56,003 nucleotides of DNA from Candidatus Acidulidesulfobacter diazotrophicus. Lineage in GTDB: Bacteria; SZUA-79; Acidulodesulfobacterales; Acidulodesulfobacteraceae. Of this stretch, positions 48,124-56,003 are shown piece after piece. The DNA lies in NCBI GenBank assembly GCA_004195025.1, contig SGBB01000014.1, positions 1 to 56,003 of the forward strand, given 5' to 3'. The position numbers and the translations under genes are program-made. A model generated the notes under the pieces. That model made no database searches, had not been told where the DNA came from, and was given only the letters and a program-made list of their open reading frames with translations. Position 1 is the stretch's first letter. Every line of letters starts with the position of its first letter.

Positions 48124-48885
48124 TTAAAAGCTTCCTATTAATTTGCTTTTATTTTTATTATTATATACAAAAACTTTTGTTATTTTAACTTTTAAAATAT
48201 TATTTTTAGCTTTTATGGGCTTATAGCAATACTCTAAAAAAATACTCCGGCCTATATGTCCAAAATCTCCGGTTCTTGAATCTACAAATTGTTTAGCTCT
48301 GTTATAATTTACTTTAATAAAATTGAAATTCCCTGCATTAATATTATCAACGGTTAAATTTTTAAATAAATAATAAATATTTCCGTGAATTGACTTTATA
48401 AAATCAATATTTCTATGAGTCTTCATACCGTTTTGAATAATTTTTTTTGACCTGTAATATCTTAAATAAAAACCGTGTTTTTTAAAGTTATAATTGCCGA
48501 TATCTGCTTTAATATATTCCTTAAAACAATGAACTTGAGAAATATAATTAAGTAATTTCTTAAATCTTATTTTATCTTTATAATAAAGTTTTTGCCATAG
48601 AAATGCGTTAAAACGGTCGTGCCTGTATTTTGACGGATTAACAATTTTAATATATGTAGAAATAACCTTTTTTGTTAATGGTTCACCTGAATATTTTACA
48701 TATATAGCATAAATAATAGGATTTGAAGCATAAACAGCGCTAACGTATTTTAATTTGCGTGCATTATGCATAGCAATTGAATTATTAAGCGCATTTGCGA
48801 ATTTAATAAAAAATAAATTAAAACCGATTAAAAATAAAAATAGAGCAAAACTTAAAATTATTGACATAGGAGATTTTTTTTTCAT
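48124..48885 (-). CDS. Exported or membrane-anchored protein of unknown function
   Basis: 253 residues. A basic MKKK start and a hydrophobic segment (about 8-32) form a signal peptide or anchor. The remainder is rich in Tyr, Lys and Asn, with CFKEYIKADIGNYNFKKHGF and FLEYCYKPIKAKNNILKVKI. I do not recognise the family. It is the last gene on this strand after the type IV secretion genes, separated from the VirB9-like gene by an inverted-repeat element, so membership in that cluster is likely but unproven. Confidence 0.55.
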   Translation of the reverse strand: MKKKSPMSIILSFALFLFLIGFNLFFIKFANALNNSIAMHNARKLKYVSAVYASNPIIYAIYVKYSGEPLTKKVISTYIKIVNPSKYRHDRFNAFLWQKLYYKDKIRFKKLLNYISQVHCFKEYIKADIGNYNFKKHGFYLRYYRSKKIIQNGMKTHRNIDFIKSIHGNIYYLFKNLTVDNINAGNFNFIKVNYNRAKQFVDSRTGDFGHIGRSIFLEYCYKPIKAKNNILKVKITKVFVYNNKNKSKLIGSF

Positions 48886-49018
48886 TTTAAAAACCTATAA
48901 TATTTAAAATTTAATTTAAAATAATATTATTATATAAAAATTATATATTTAAAATTATATTATACTACATATAATATAATATAATTTTAAAATAACATCA
49001 ATGAAAAACTAAATTCCA

Positions 49019-49175
49019 AATCCTGCGATAGAAAATTTATTTTATATATTCCTGCTTTCGCAGGAATGGCTTTGCTGATATTTAGCTTTTAATCCAATAT
49101 GTGTCATTCCCGCGTATGCGGGAATCCAGCGTTTGTTTAACATTAGAAAGTTTGGATAGTTTCTAATGCAGGATT
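49019..49175. repeat. Second MITE-like element
   Basis: AATCCTGCGATAGAAA at 49019-49034 is imperfectly inverted at 49160-49175 (TTTCTAATGCAGGATT). Internal palindromes CCTGCTTTCGCAGG and CCCGCGTATGCGGG are the same kind as in the 47847-48080 element, and the two internal modules occur in opposite order. No ORF. Confidence 0.55.
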
Positions 49176-49262
49176 AAGGTAAATATTGCAGATATAGAAT
49201 TTTAAATGCAGATATAAAATTTTAAATTAGGATTAATACTATGTTTTGATTTTATAATCTTT

Positions 49263-50258
49263 TTATTTTAATATATTGCTTATATTTAATTTAATCAATT
49301 TTCCATGAATCAATATGTGAACTGAAAATTTTATATTATTTCCTTGTTTTAATTTATTTCTTTTAAATATAATAACATTTCTTATAATTTTATAAGGCAT
49401 ATACCGTTTATTGTGAGGCATACTGTTTATTATGTTAATTTCCCTGATACCTGCAGGATTATATCCATTAAATAAATCTTCTCCCGTTTCTAAATATAAA
49501 TAAATATTTCTAATAAAAAAACTGCTATTTGTCGTATTTGTAATTTGATATTGTAAATAAAAAAGTTTTCCTATGCGGCTTAAAGAAATAATTGTTAATA
49601 CTAATCCCTTTTTCCTGATTTTTTTATTAATTTTAATCCTGTTAACCGCTAAAACAAGATTCATAATTTCTTTTTTTTGTTTTTTTATTGTTAGCCGTTC
49701 TTTTTTAAGCAGGTTGAATTTTTTATCATATTTCTGATTTAATATCTTTTTTTCTTTGTTAATTTTTGCTTTTATATAATTTAAAATAAAAACATTATTG
49801 ATTCTTTGCGTTAAATTTAAATTATAAGTTACATATTTCGGCTTAGTAATTTTTAAGAGAATATTGATAAGTCCATATTTAGTTAAAATTTCAAGATTTG
49901 TATTAATTTTATTATTATAAGTTATCGGTTTAATAAATATTTGCCTTCCTACAATCTGCTCAGAAAAATCAGATGCACTGCCTATCGCCACATTTAACGG
50001 AATACACGGAAGAGTTATAATGCTTACATAACCCAATGCGGTATTAAGTTTATAAATTATATTTGATTTTATAGGAAGCCTGTGGATATATAATCTATTT
50101 TTAAAACTGTATTTAGCTAAATTTGAATACGGCTGAGCATCCGCTATTTTACAGTATATGCAAACGACTAATGAAACCAATAAAAATAAATAAAAATATA
50201 ACAATAGCAGCGATGATAAAAATTTATAATAATTATCTTTAAATATTTTATTTTTCAA
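49263..50258 (-). CDS. VirB9/TrbG-like type IV secretion protein
   Basis: 331 residues with an N-terminal signal or TM segment (about 13-35). YVSIITLPCIPLNVAIGSAS, then RQIFIKPITYNNKINTNLEI and LTKYGLINILLKIT follow the VirB9/TrbG/CagX pattern (LP-hP-x8-G, KP-x6-TNL, T-x3-G). A Lys-rich coiled region (about 165-200) and a beta-rich C-terminal part follow. It would be a periplasmic/outer-membrane core subunit interacting with VirB10. The gene is on the same strand as the virB10- and virB8-like genes. Confidence 0.7.
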   Translation of the reverse strand: MKNKIFKDNYYKFLSSLLLLYFYLFLLVSLVVCIYCKIADAQPYSNLAKYSFKNRLYIHRLPIKSNIIYKLNTALGYVSIITLPCIPLNVAIGSASDFSEQIVGRQIFIKPITYNNKINTNLEILTKYGLINILLKITKPKYVTYNLNLTQRINNVFILNYIKAKINKEKKILNQKYDKKFNLLKKERLTIKKQKKEIMNLVLAVNRIKINKKIRKKGLVLTIISLSRIGKLFYLQYQITNTTNSSFFIRNIYLYLETGEDLFNGYNPAGIREINIINSMPHNKRYMPYKIIRNVIIFKRNKLKQGNNIKFSVHILIHGKLIKLNISNILK

Positions 50259-50259
50259 T

Positions 50260-50571
50260 TTAATTACCCTCTTTTTTTAAATTTTCCAATTTATTATGCA
50301 TTTTAAGTTTGGCTCCCGTAACTTTTATTTCAAAAATTATTACGTATAAACCGTAAATACCCGCAAAAAAAAGATATAAATTAATTAAATATAAAATTGA
50401 TACGACCGTAAAATGCGTAAAAGCATAGCCTGCAAATGTATAAAAACAATCAATATAATATTTAAATTTACTATTTGAAAAATAAAATAAAGCAAATAAA
50501 CCTGAAACACAAAGAAACGCTATTTCCAGAATATCAAGCTCGTCATTGCCGTATTTTTTTGAATTATTCAT
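50260..50571 (-). CDS. Small integral membrane protein
   Basis: 103 residues with two or three TM segments (about 12-28, 48-90). The acidic N-terminus and Lys-rich C-terminal tail suggest both ends are cytosolic if there are two helices. It ends 1 bp before the VirB9-like gene begins, so the two are coupled. No family is recognised; a small inner-membrane subunit of the secretion apparatus is possible. Confidence 0.5.
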   Translation of the reverse strand: MNNSKKYGNDELDILEIAFLCVSGLFALFYFSNSKFKYYIDCFYTFAGYAFTHFTVVSILYLINLYLFFAGIYGLYVIIFEIKVTGAKLKMHNKLENLKKEGN

Positions 50572-50689
50572 TTTTTAAAATCATATTTAATAAAAATCAT
50601 AGAATAAAATTTATTATAATTAATTTATTATTATCAATAAGTTATGTATGATAAATAATTTAAATTTATCTATTAAGCTGTCATTTAAA

Positions 50690-52470
50690 TTAATTATCTA
50701 TATCAAAATAACTCCGGTATTTTGATAAATAATAAGGATGAAGATAGACTATGCCGGGTCCTTTAATACCTTTATCGGAATAAATTCTATATATTGCCTG
50801 ATTAAGTTTAAGATTTGCAAAATCATCGGTATCAAATGCCGGCATTTTTTCCATTGTTTTACTTGTACCTTGAGATAATGTGTTATCGTCGGATAATAAG
50901 CCGCCTATATAAGAGTTAAATTTAGCGCTATCATCCTGTTCGGTAATATTTTCCGTAATTTTTGCTTTAAATTCTTTATCGCATATTTTTGACGCTTTTT
51001 CTCTCGAATAATCGTCGCTTAAAGAAAGCCATATATTAGATCTGATATTTCCGATAAGAGAATTAAGTTTTTCTTCGGAACCTAATTTTAATTTTAAAGA
51101 ACTATAGCTCTGCGTAAGCATAATATTAATTGCTTTTGACTGCCTGCACCTTGCAAAAAATTCCGCATCCGATTCTATATCGCCTGAAGTAACATAATTC
51201 TGATATTCGTCGCAAAGAAAAAGAACGGGTCTTGCCGTATTAATTTTATTATTTATGGCAGCATTGTAAACTCTGTTTAAAACTGTCCTGAAATAATCAA
51301 GTTTAAGCATAATCCCTATTGCACGCCCTGTTAAACCATATTGAGATTCGGGCATTCTTAAAATAATTATTTTTCCTTTATTTATTACTTCTTGAAAACC
51401 GGGAAAATTTAAATCTTTTTCAGACGCGCAAAATGTTTTTTTATATAAAGGTTTTATAAAATCGGAGCAAACTCTTAATGATTCGCTTTTTATTATTCCT
51501 TTTGTTCTTTCGTCAAGACTTTTATAGTCGCTGCCTGAAAAATAATCTATATACATATTTAAATTGTTTTTATCATCGTCATCTATTTTTTTTAAATCAA
51601 TTAAATTTTTAGAATAATTAATCATATTCAACAGTTTTTCTTCATCGGATATAATTTCATAAACGGCATCAAGCGTTACATATTTAAAAGTTATTCTTAA
51701 CAATCCGATTGAATTTGCCAATAGATTAATAGACTTATCTTTCCAATAGCTGTCCTGTCTTCCGTCGTTAGAATTTAAATTTTCTAAAACAGAATATAAT
51801 CTTTCGGCAATTATAGAAACATCTAAATTTGGATAATGGACAGGATTATAAAAATAGCCTGAACCGGGCTCTATAATTATAATATCGTCAAGCCTTCCGT
51901 AGTTTTTTATTATATCTGCCGCTGTTTTCCAGAAATCTCCCTTAACATCTAAAATTAATCCGCCTATTTTTTTGTTTTCGTCATTTTTATTACAGTTTAA
52001 AAGCTGATCTAAAAAAGGATACGCGCATGAACTTGTTTTACCTGAACCTGTGGAGCCGATTATTATAAGTCCCGTATATAATCCGTCCTCGTATAAAATA
52101 AGCCAGTCGGATTTTTCTTTTCTGCTGCCGTCCTTATTATGTATTTCGCCTATTACTAATTTTAATTCGTTTTCTTTAACTGGCCATAAAAGAACATTAT
52201 TTTTAATAACTTTTTTAATTTTTTTTTTTTTGCAGGTTTTAAATAAATATATTTATTATAAATTATGTTTGATAGCGAATAAGCAGAAAAAAACCACACT
52301 ATAAAAGGCATAAATATTAAAACTAATTTCACGTCGTTAAAATAATAAAAATAATAATTTAAATTTTTATTAGAGAAAAAATTTGAAAAAATAAAAAGAT
52401 AAATAATTTCCGTAATAAAAATAAACAATGAAACTGTTAATTTTAATAAAAAATTTTTCTTATTACCCAT
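50690..52470 (-). CDS. VirD4/TraG-like coupling ATPase, interrupted by a frameshift at a 13-T tract
   Basis: Two frames together encode about 590 residues. The first (52470-52162) has two TM helices, then KPAKKKK, and ends soon after. A one-base shift in the 13-T run (about 52218-52230) leads into the second frame: LGLIIIGSTGSGKTSSCAYP (Walker A), GGLILDVKGDFWKTA, VLFLCDEYQNYV (Walker B) and QSKAINIMLTQSYSSL. These are coupling-protein motifs that recruit substrates to a type IV secretion system. An apparent TTG at 51721 is not a natural start, because the frame is open and conserved far upstream. The break could be a sequencing error, a real mutation or programmed slippage. The gene lies directly after the MoxR-like ATPase. 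Confidence 0.82.
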
Positions 52471-52630
52471 TGAATTCTTATAATAATATTTAAATATTTT
52501 ATAGAAAATTTATTTATTAATTAAAAGTATAAATAAAAAATAAATTTATAAGATTATGTAAAAAATGTTTGCATTTTTTTAATAGATCCATAAAATTAAT
52601 TACTTAACTTATTCTGTATAATATAAAAAA

Positions 52631-53518
52631 TCATGTAAATTTATTAATTATGTTTCTAACCGTTCTAATATCCGAATAATAAGTCCACATAGACGATTCC
52701 ATTGATTTAATATCATTTACGGAGACAAAATTCCTATTTTCAAGCAATGCTTTTGCTTTTATAATTTTTACGGTATCACGCCATCTTCGGTCTGAAACAA
52801 TTACTTGCCTGTTTTTTAATTCTTCTCTTATGCTGAAAATTAAATTGTAAATATCTTCCGCAATATTTATTTCTTTAGAAACCATGATTATTTTTTTTAA
52901 ATCGTCTAATTCTAAATTTATATTATTAAATGAATATTCTTCATTAAGTTTTAAAAGGTTTTTGAAATTATCTTTATCTGTTATCGGTAAAACCTCTTTT
53001 CTCAATAAAAATCTATCGTATAAAGGCAATAAATTAGAAGAAACAGACTTATCAGGCTTTTCGTTTGAAGTTGCAAACAAACTAATAAGCGGAATGTTTA
53101 CAGGTTCAGGATTATATAATACCCTTTCATTCATTATGGATAACAATGAATTTAGCGTTGAAGATTTGCCTTTAAAAAATTCGTCCATCAATATAATTTC
53201 GCATTTATCTATACCTTTGCCTTTATTTGTGGGATTATTAGATAATAAATCATTTATTTCCGTATACGGCGTCATCTGATAATCAAATAATTTCATTCCG
53301 TTTATATGTTTTGCCAACGCTTTTAATATTGCAGTTTTAGCGAGTCCGGGTTCTCCTATTAAAATCATATGCTGTTTTGAAATAATTGAAATTAAAATAG
53401 CTTCTATAAGCTCATATCTTTCAAAAAAATATGTATCAAGATTTTTTATTATAGAAATTATTTTTTTTATTACTTCATTAATTCCAGAATTTGACCTGTT
53501 TAATGTAAATATTTCCAT
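52631..53518 (-). CDS. MoxR/RavA-type AAA+ ATPase
   Basis: 295 residues. HMILIGEPGLAKTAILKALA is Walker A, and KCEIILMDEFFKGKSSTLNS followed by LLSIMNERVLYN is Walker B with the MoxR-type insert. FATSNEKPDKS is the sensor and PLYDRFLLR the arginine-finger region. The C-terminal lid (VSDRRWRDTVKIIKAKALLE) matches RavA-like members. MoxR ATPases act as chaperones that mature other complexes, often with VWA-domain partners; no VWA gene is visible here. It sits between virB10-like and virD4-like genes on the same strand, an unusual place for this family. Confidence 0.88.
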   Translation of the reverse strand: MEIFTLNRSNSGINEVIKKIISIIKNLDTYFFERYELIEAILISIISKQHMILIGEPGLAKTAILKALAKHINGMKLFDYQMTPYTEINDLLSNNPTNKGKGIDKCEIILMDEFFKGKSSTLNSLLSIMNERVLYNPEPVNIPLISLFATSNEKPDKSVSSNLLPLYDRFLLRKEVLPITDKDNFKNLLKLNEEYSFNNINLELDDLKKIIMVSKEINIAEDIYNLIFSIREELKNRQVIVSDRRWRDTVKIIKAKALLENRNFVSVNDIKSMESSMWTYYSDIRTVRNIINKFT

Positions 53519-53534
53519 ATTAATATCCTTATAT

Positions 53535-54890
53535 TTACTTGATATTTACGGATCTTAAAAAAATAATTTTTATCGGCGTCCCTTTTGGTAATGTAATAGT
53601 TGCTTGCTGCGTTGACGATGCAATAGAATTTAAACCGTTTTGCGCCTGTCCTAATTCGTTCTGCGCCACATTCTGCCTTATTTGATTTTGAAAAGTATAA
53701 GGATTTGACGCATTGGCAGCCGACCCTCCACCTGCAAAAAGCGCTGCCGCTCCGACGACTCCCTGCGCTAAAGATGTCAAAATATTGGCTTTGTAATGGC
53801 GATGGACATTTCCTTTTACTCCGCCTGAACCGTTCGGCATCATTGCTATAGCGTTAATACCTAAAGACAAACCGTTAGTTTTGATTATTCTGTTAAAATG
53901 TATATTTAATCTGTCTAATGAATGTTTTACACTTACCATACCGAAAAATTTATCTCCTTTTTTTAAAAACGATTTCTTTTTGTAATAATATGTGTTTGAT
54001 AAAATTGCTATTACCGGAACTTCGGTGTTATATGAAAAAATTTTATATTTTATATATGCGTTAACTACGGTACCGATTGGTATTACAGCAGTAGAAATTT
54101 TTTTATTCGCGGCTTTTTTATAATACTTAAGATTATCCAATTTTATATTGTTTTTATTCGCTATTTTATTCGCTTCTTTTTCATTTTTTAGAATTGACAT
54201 CGCATAGCTTTGTTTAATAAAAACAACTATTTTTTTATTTATAGGCAATAAATTTTTTTTAGCGTTTTTTAAGTTATTTTTATCAATATTGTTATTATCG
54301 CCTGTATTTTTATAATTTTTTAATTTTTTTAAAAGCTGCATTTCGCTATAAAATTTTTTACTGAATTTTCTTTGATTTGCAGTTTTCAAATTATTATTTT
54401 TATCACTAGAAGTATAATTAAAAATATTAGGGTGGAATCTTTTTTTGTAATTAATAATCTTATTTTTATATTTATTTATCGGTTTAATTCTATTTCCGGT
54501 CATGTCATTGTATTTTTGACTCCGATTATTTAAACTATTTAAATATAAAAATTTAAACATAATGAAAATTCCTATAATAATTCCTGTTAAAATTATAATT
54601 CCTTTAAATGATCTAAAAAAAGTATATTTATTATTTTTATTTTTTAAATTCGGCACAGAATTATATATATCTGTATTTGTGTCTATACCTATATTTGCAT
54701 TTTGATTATCTTCTTCCAATTGTTTTTTATTTTCTGTGCAGCTATATTTATTTTCATCGCCATTATAATTATTTGAATTATAATTATCGGCATTATAATT
54801 ATCATTATTATTATTATTATCATTGTTTGAATTTTCCGCATTTAATTGTTCTTCAGATATAATATGCGGATTATTTAATCCATTATCCAT
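53535..54890 (-). CDS. VirB10/TrbI-like type IV secretion protein
   Basis: 451 residues. A cytosolic Asn-rich tail of about 90 residues is followed by one TM helix (about 91-112), a Lys/Asn-rich periplasmic linker and a C-terminal beta-barrel domain. In that domain VIPIGTVVNAYIKYKIFSYN, then VPVIAILSNTYYYKKKSFLK followed by KGDKFFGMV matches the VirB10/TrbI fold (P-x-G-T, hxG). The antenna region is AQGVVGAAALFAGGGSAANA, and the end is TLPKGTPIKIIFLRSV. It would span both membranes. It lies 7 bp after the VirB8-like gene. Confidence 0.82.
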   Translation of the reverse strand: MDNGLNNPHIISEEQLNAENSNNDNNNNNDNYNADNYNSNNYNGDENKYSCTENKKQLEEDNQNANIGIDTNTDIYNSVPNLKNKNNKYTFFRSFKGIIILTGIIIGIFIMFKFLYLNSLNNRSQKYNDMTGNRIKPINKYKNKIINYKKRFHPNIFNYTSSDKNNNLKTANQRKFSKKFYSEMQLLKKLKNYKNTGDNNNIDKNNLKNAKKNLLPINKKIVVFIKQSYAMSILKNEKEANKIANKNNIKLDNLKYYKKAANKKISTAVIPIGTVVNAYIKYKIFSYNTEVPVIAILSNTYYYKKKSFLKKGDKFFGMVSVKHSLDRLNIHFNRIIKTNGLSLGINAIAMMPNGSGGVKGNVHRHYKANILTSLAQGVVGAAALFAGGGSAANASNPYTFQNQIRQNVAQNELGQAQNGLNSIASSTQQATITLPKGTPIKIIFLRSVNIK

Positions 54891-54897
54891 TTTATCA

Positions 54898-55542
54898 TTA
54901 CGCTCCGCCTAATTTTAATGTATTAAAATATACGACTTCTAAACCGAAAGGATACTGAATACTTCTTTTTATTCTTTTAAGTATTAATTTATCTTCATAA
55001 GCGGCGCTGCTTTCAACGCTTGAATCGGCATTAGAAATTATGGTTCTTATTATATACAGTTTTAATTCGTCGTGATTGACGGTTTGCCTTATAAGTTTAA
55101 TTTTTTTATATTTAATTTCAGAAGAAATATTTGCTTTTTCCATTTTTTGTATAAATTTTTCTCCTATTATCATTTTAAGCGTACTTTCACCATAGGATTT
55201 ACCCATTTTATTTAATGCTCTTGAAAGCTGAGTTTTAATAGTGATAGAATTAAATCCCGTAAATTCTCTTATGAAAGTTTTTGAAAAATAAACAATTTCA
55301 CCCATACCTACCCTGTTATTAAATGGCAAATCTCTTAAAACTTTTGCGCCGCCTGCTTTAGAAACCCTGATAACAATCGGGACTCTATTAATTCTATAAG
55401 TAAAATAAGCCGTAAAAAGAGCAATAGAAGTAATAACAGCCATTAATACTATTACAATTTTTAAAGTTGTATTTTGGGCATTTAAATCGCCCCAGATTTC
55501 ATAAAAAAATCTTTTATTATTTTTACTATTATTAAAATACAA
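54898..55542 (-). CDS. VirB8/TraE-like type IV secretion protein
   Basis: 214 residues. A cytosolic start with RFFYEIWGDLNAQN precedes a TM helix (about 28-50), then a periplasmic domain with NRVPIVIRVSKAGGAKVL, IVYFSKTFIREFTGFNSITI and a final FGLEVVYFNTLKLGGA. Layout, length and position before virB10 fit VirB8-like inner-membrane assembly factors, although pairwise similarity to the family is low. It overlaps the preceding VirB6-like gene by 11 nt. Confidence 0.65.
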   Translation of the reverse strand: MYFNNSKNNKRFFYEIWGDLNAQNTTLKIVIVLMAVITSIALFTAYFTYRINRVPIVIRVSKAGGAKVLRDLPFNNRVGMGEIVYFSKTFIREFTGFNSITIKTQLSRALNKMGKSYGESTLKMIIGEKFIQKMEKANISSEIKYKKIKLIRQTVNHDELKLYIIRTIISNADSSVESSAAYEDKLILKRIKRSIQYPFGLEVVYFNTLKLGGA

Positions 55543-55900
55543 TTGCTTTCCCCACCGAAGTTATTGTTTTTTTTATGCTTGTATGATATTTATCGCCTAT
55601 TCCGTCAAATATTTTACCGACAAGAAAAGGTACGGATGCAGAAATTGTTATCATTACTATAAAAATTACTATATCTTCCGCAAAAGTGAATAGACCTAAT
55701 ATTTGACCTAATCCCGTTCCTGTTGACTGCATATTTGCAGACATTATTTTTCCGAGCATTGTAAAAAAAATTAATTGTTCAAGACCTGTTATTACTCCCC
55801 AGAATGATATTTCGGTAAAAAGCCTTAGCCATTTTCCAAAAACGCCTTTTGTATATGGTATTGTTTCAAATCCTAGCCCAACTTCACCACTAAAACCCAA
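55532..55900 (-). CDS. VirB6/TrbL-like membrane protein, possibly 5'-truncated
   Basis: 122 residues from a TTG. Several hydrophobic stretches are seen (FWGVITGLEQLIFFTMLGKI, ILGLFTFAEDIVIFIVMITI and onward to PFLVGKIF). The last third (SASVPFLVGKIFDGIG) resembles the end of polytopic VirB6/TrbL proteins. A typical member is longer, and an in-frame stop lies about six codons upstream, so this may be a small variant, a truncated gene or a gene broken by a frameshift whose 5' part is outside the window. It is coupled to the VirB8-like gene. The last 100 bp of the window hold nothing further that can be called. Confidence 0.45.
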   Translation of the reverse strand: MGFSGEVGLGFETIPYTKGVFGKWLRLFTEISFWGVITGLEQLIFFTMLGKIMSANMQSTGTGLGQILGLFTFAEDIVIFIVMITISASVPFLVGKIFDGIGDKYHTSIKKTITSVGKAIVF

Positions 55901-56003
55901 AAACCCTTGATATTCCTATATCTTATTTTTTCTATGGGGACTACACGATATTTTGCAATAAATATATAAAATTAATTAGATTAAATATTTATATTTATAT
56001 TTA

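Overview
The window is very AT-rich bacterial DNA (roughly a quarter to a third G+C by eye). Core genes (MiaB, PriA, an HU/IHF protein, HemL, ScpA, an RsuA/RluB-type pseudouridine synthase, a TIGR03960-type radical SAM protein, a site-2 protease) point to a Gram-negative, probably anaerobic, deltaproteobacterial-like lineage. AT-rich acid-mine sulfate reducers of the Acidulodesulfobacterales type would fit, but that is inference. Asparagine-rich low-complexity inserts interrupt many unrelated proteins, including housekeeping enzymes.

Positions 1-26881 form one large type III-D CRISPR-Cas island. On the left are divergent cas6 (minus) and, on plus, cas2, a two-TM SAVED protein, a 1097-residue reverse transcriptase/TPR/primase-polymerase fusion and cas1. 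A small toxin-antitoxin-like remnant and a leader with a clear promoter follow. The array (9011-15996) holds 93 repeats of 36 bp, two of them degenerate, and 92 spacers. After it come an EcsC-family gene, a decayed LemA gene, a CARF-nuclease gene and a compact interference operon in the III-Dv order: HD-less cas10 with GGDD, cas7, a cas5-like/cas11-like fusion, double cas7, csx19 and a cas7 with a large insertion. The plausible flow is as follows. Cas6 cuts the pre-crRNA. The Cas7/Cas5 backbone binds RNA complementary to the crRNA. Cas10 makes cyclic oligoadenylate. The CARF-nuclease and perhaps the membrane SAVED protein respond. Cas1, Cas2 and the RT-primase fusion form the adaptation side.

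The array can be partly decoded. Reverse complements of many spacers are open reading frames, and several different spacers encode variants of the same peptide, so crRNAs are antisense to mRNAs of diverged versions of the same genes. Separately, far more spacers than chance would give contain perfect inverted repeats (20 or more with arms of at least 7 bp, several with 10 bp).

Positions 26897-47696 are mostly ordinary chromosome with small accessory insertions: a DUF4143 ATPase, an Uma2 nuclease, an IS200/IS605 scar, a tRNA-Ala(CGC) gene with a duplicated 3' end flanking a DUF29 gene, an orphan RelE-like toxin, and MITE-like inverted-repeat elements.

Positions 48124-56003 hold part of a conjugation-like type IV secretion cluster read leftward: VirB6-like, VirB8-like, VirB10-like, a MoxR/RavA-type AAA ATPase, a VirD4-like coupling protein broken at a 13-T tract, a small membrane protein, a VirB9-like protein and an exported protein. 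It continues beyond the right edge.
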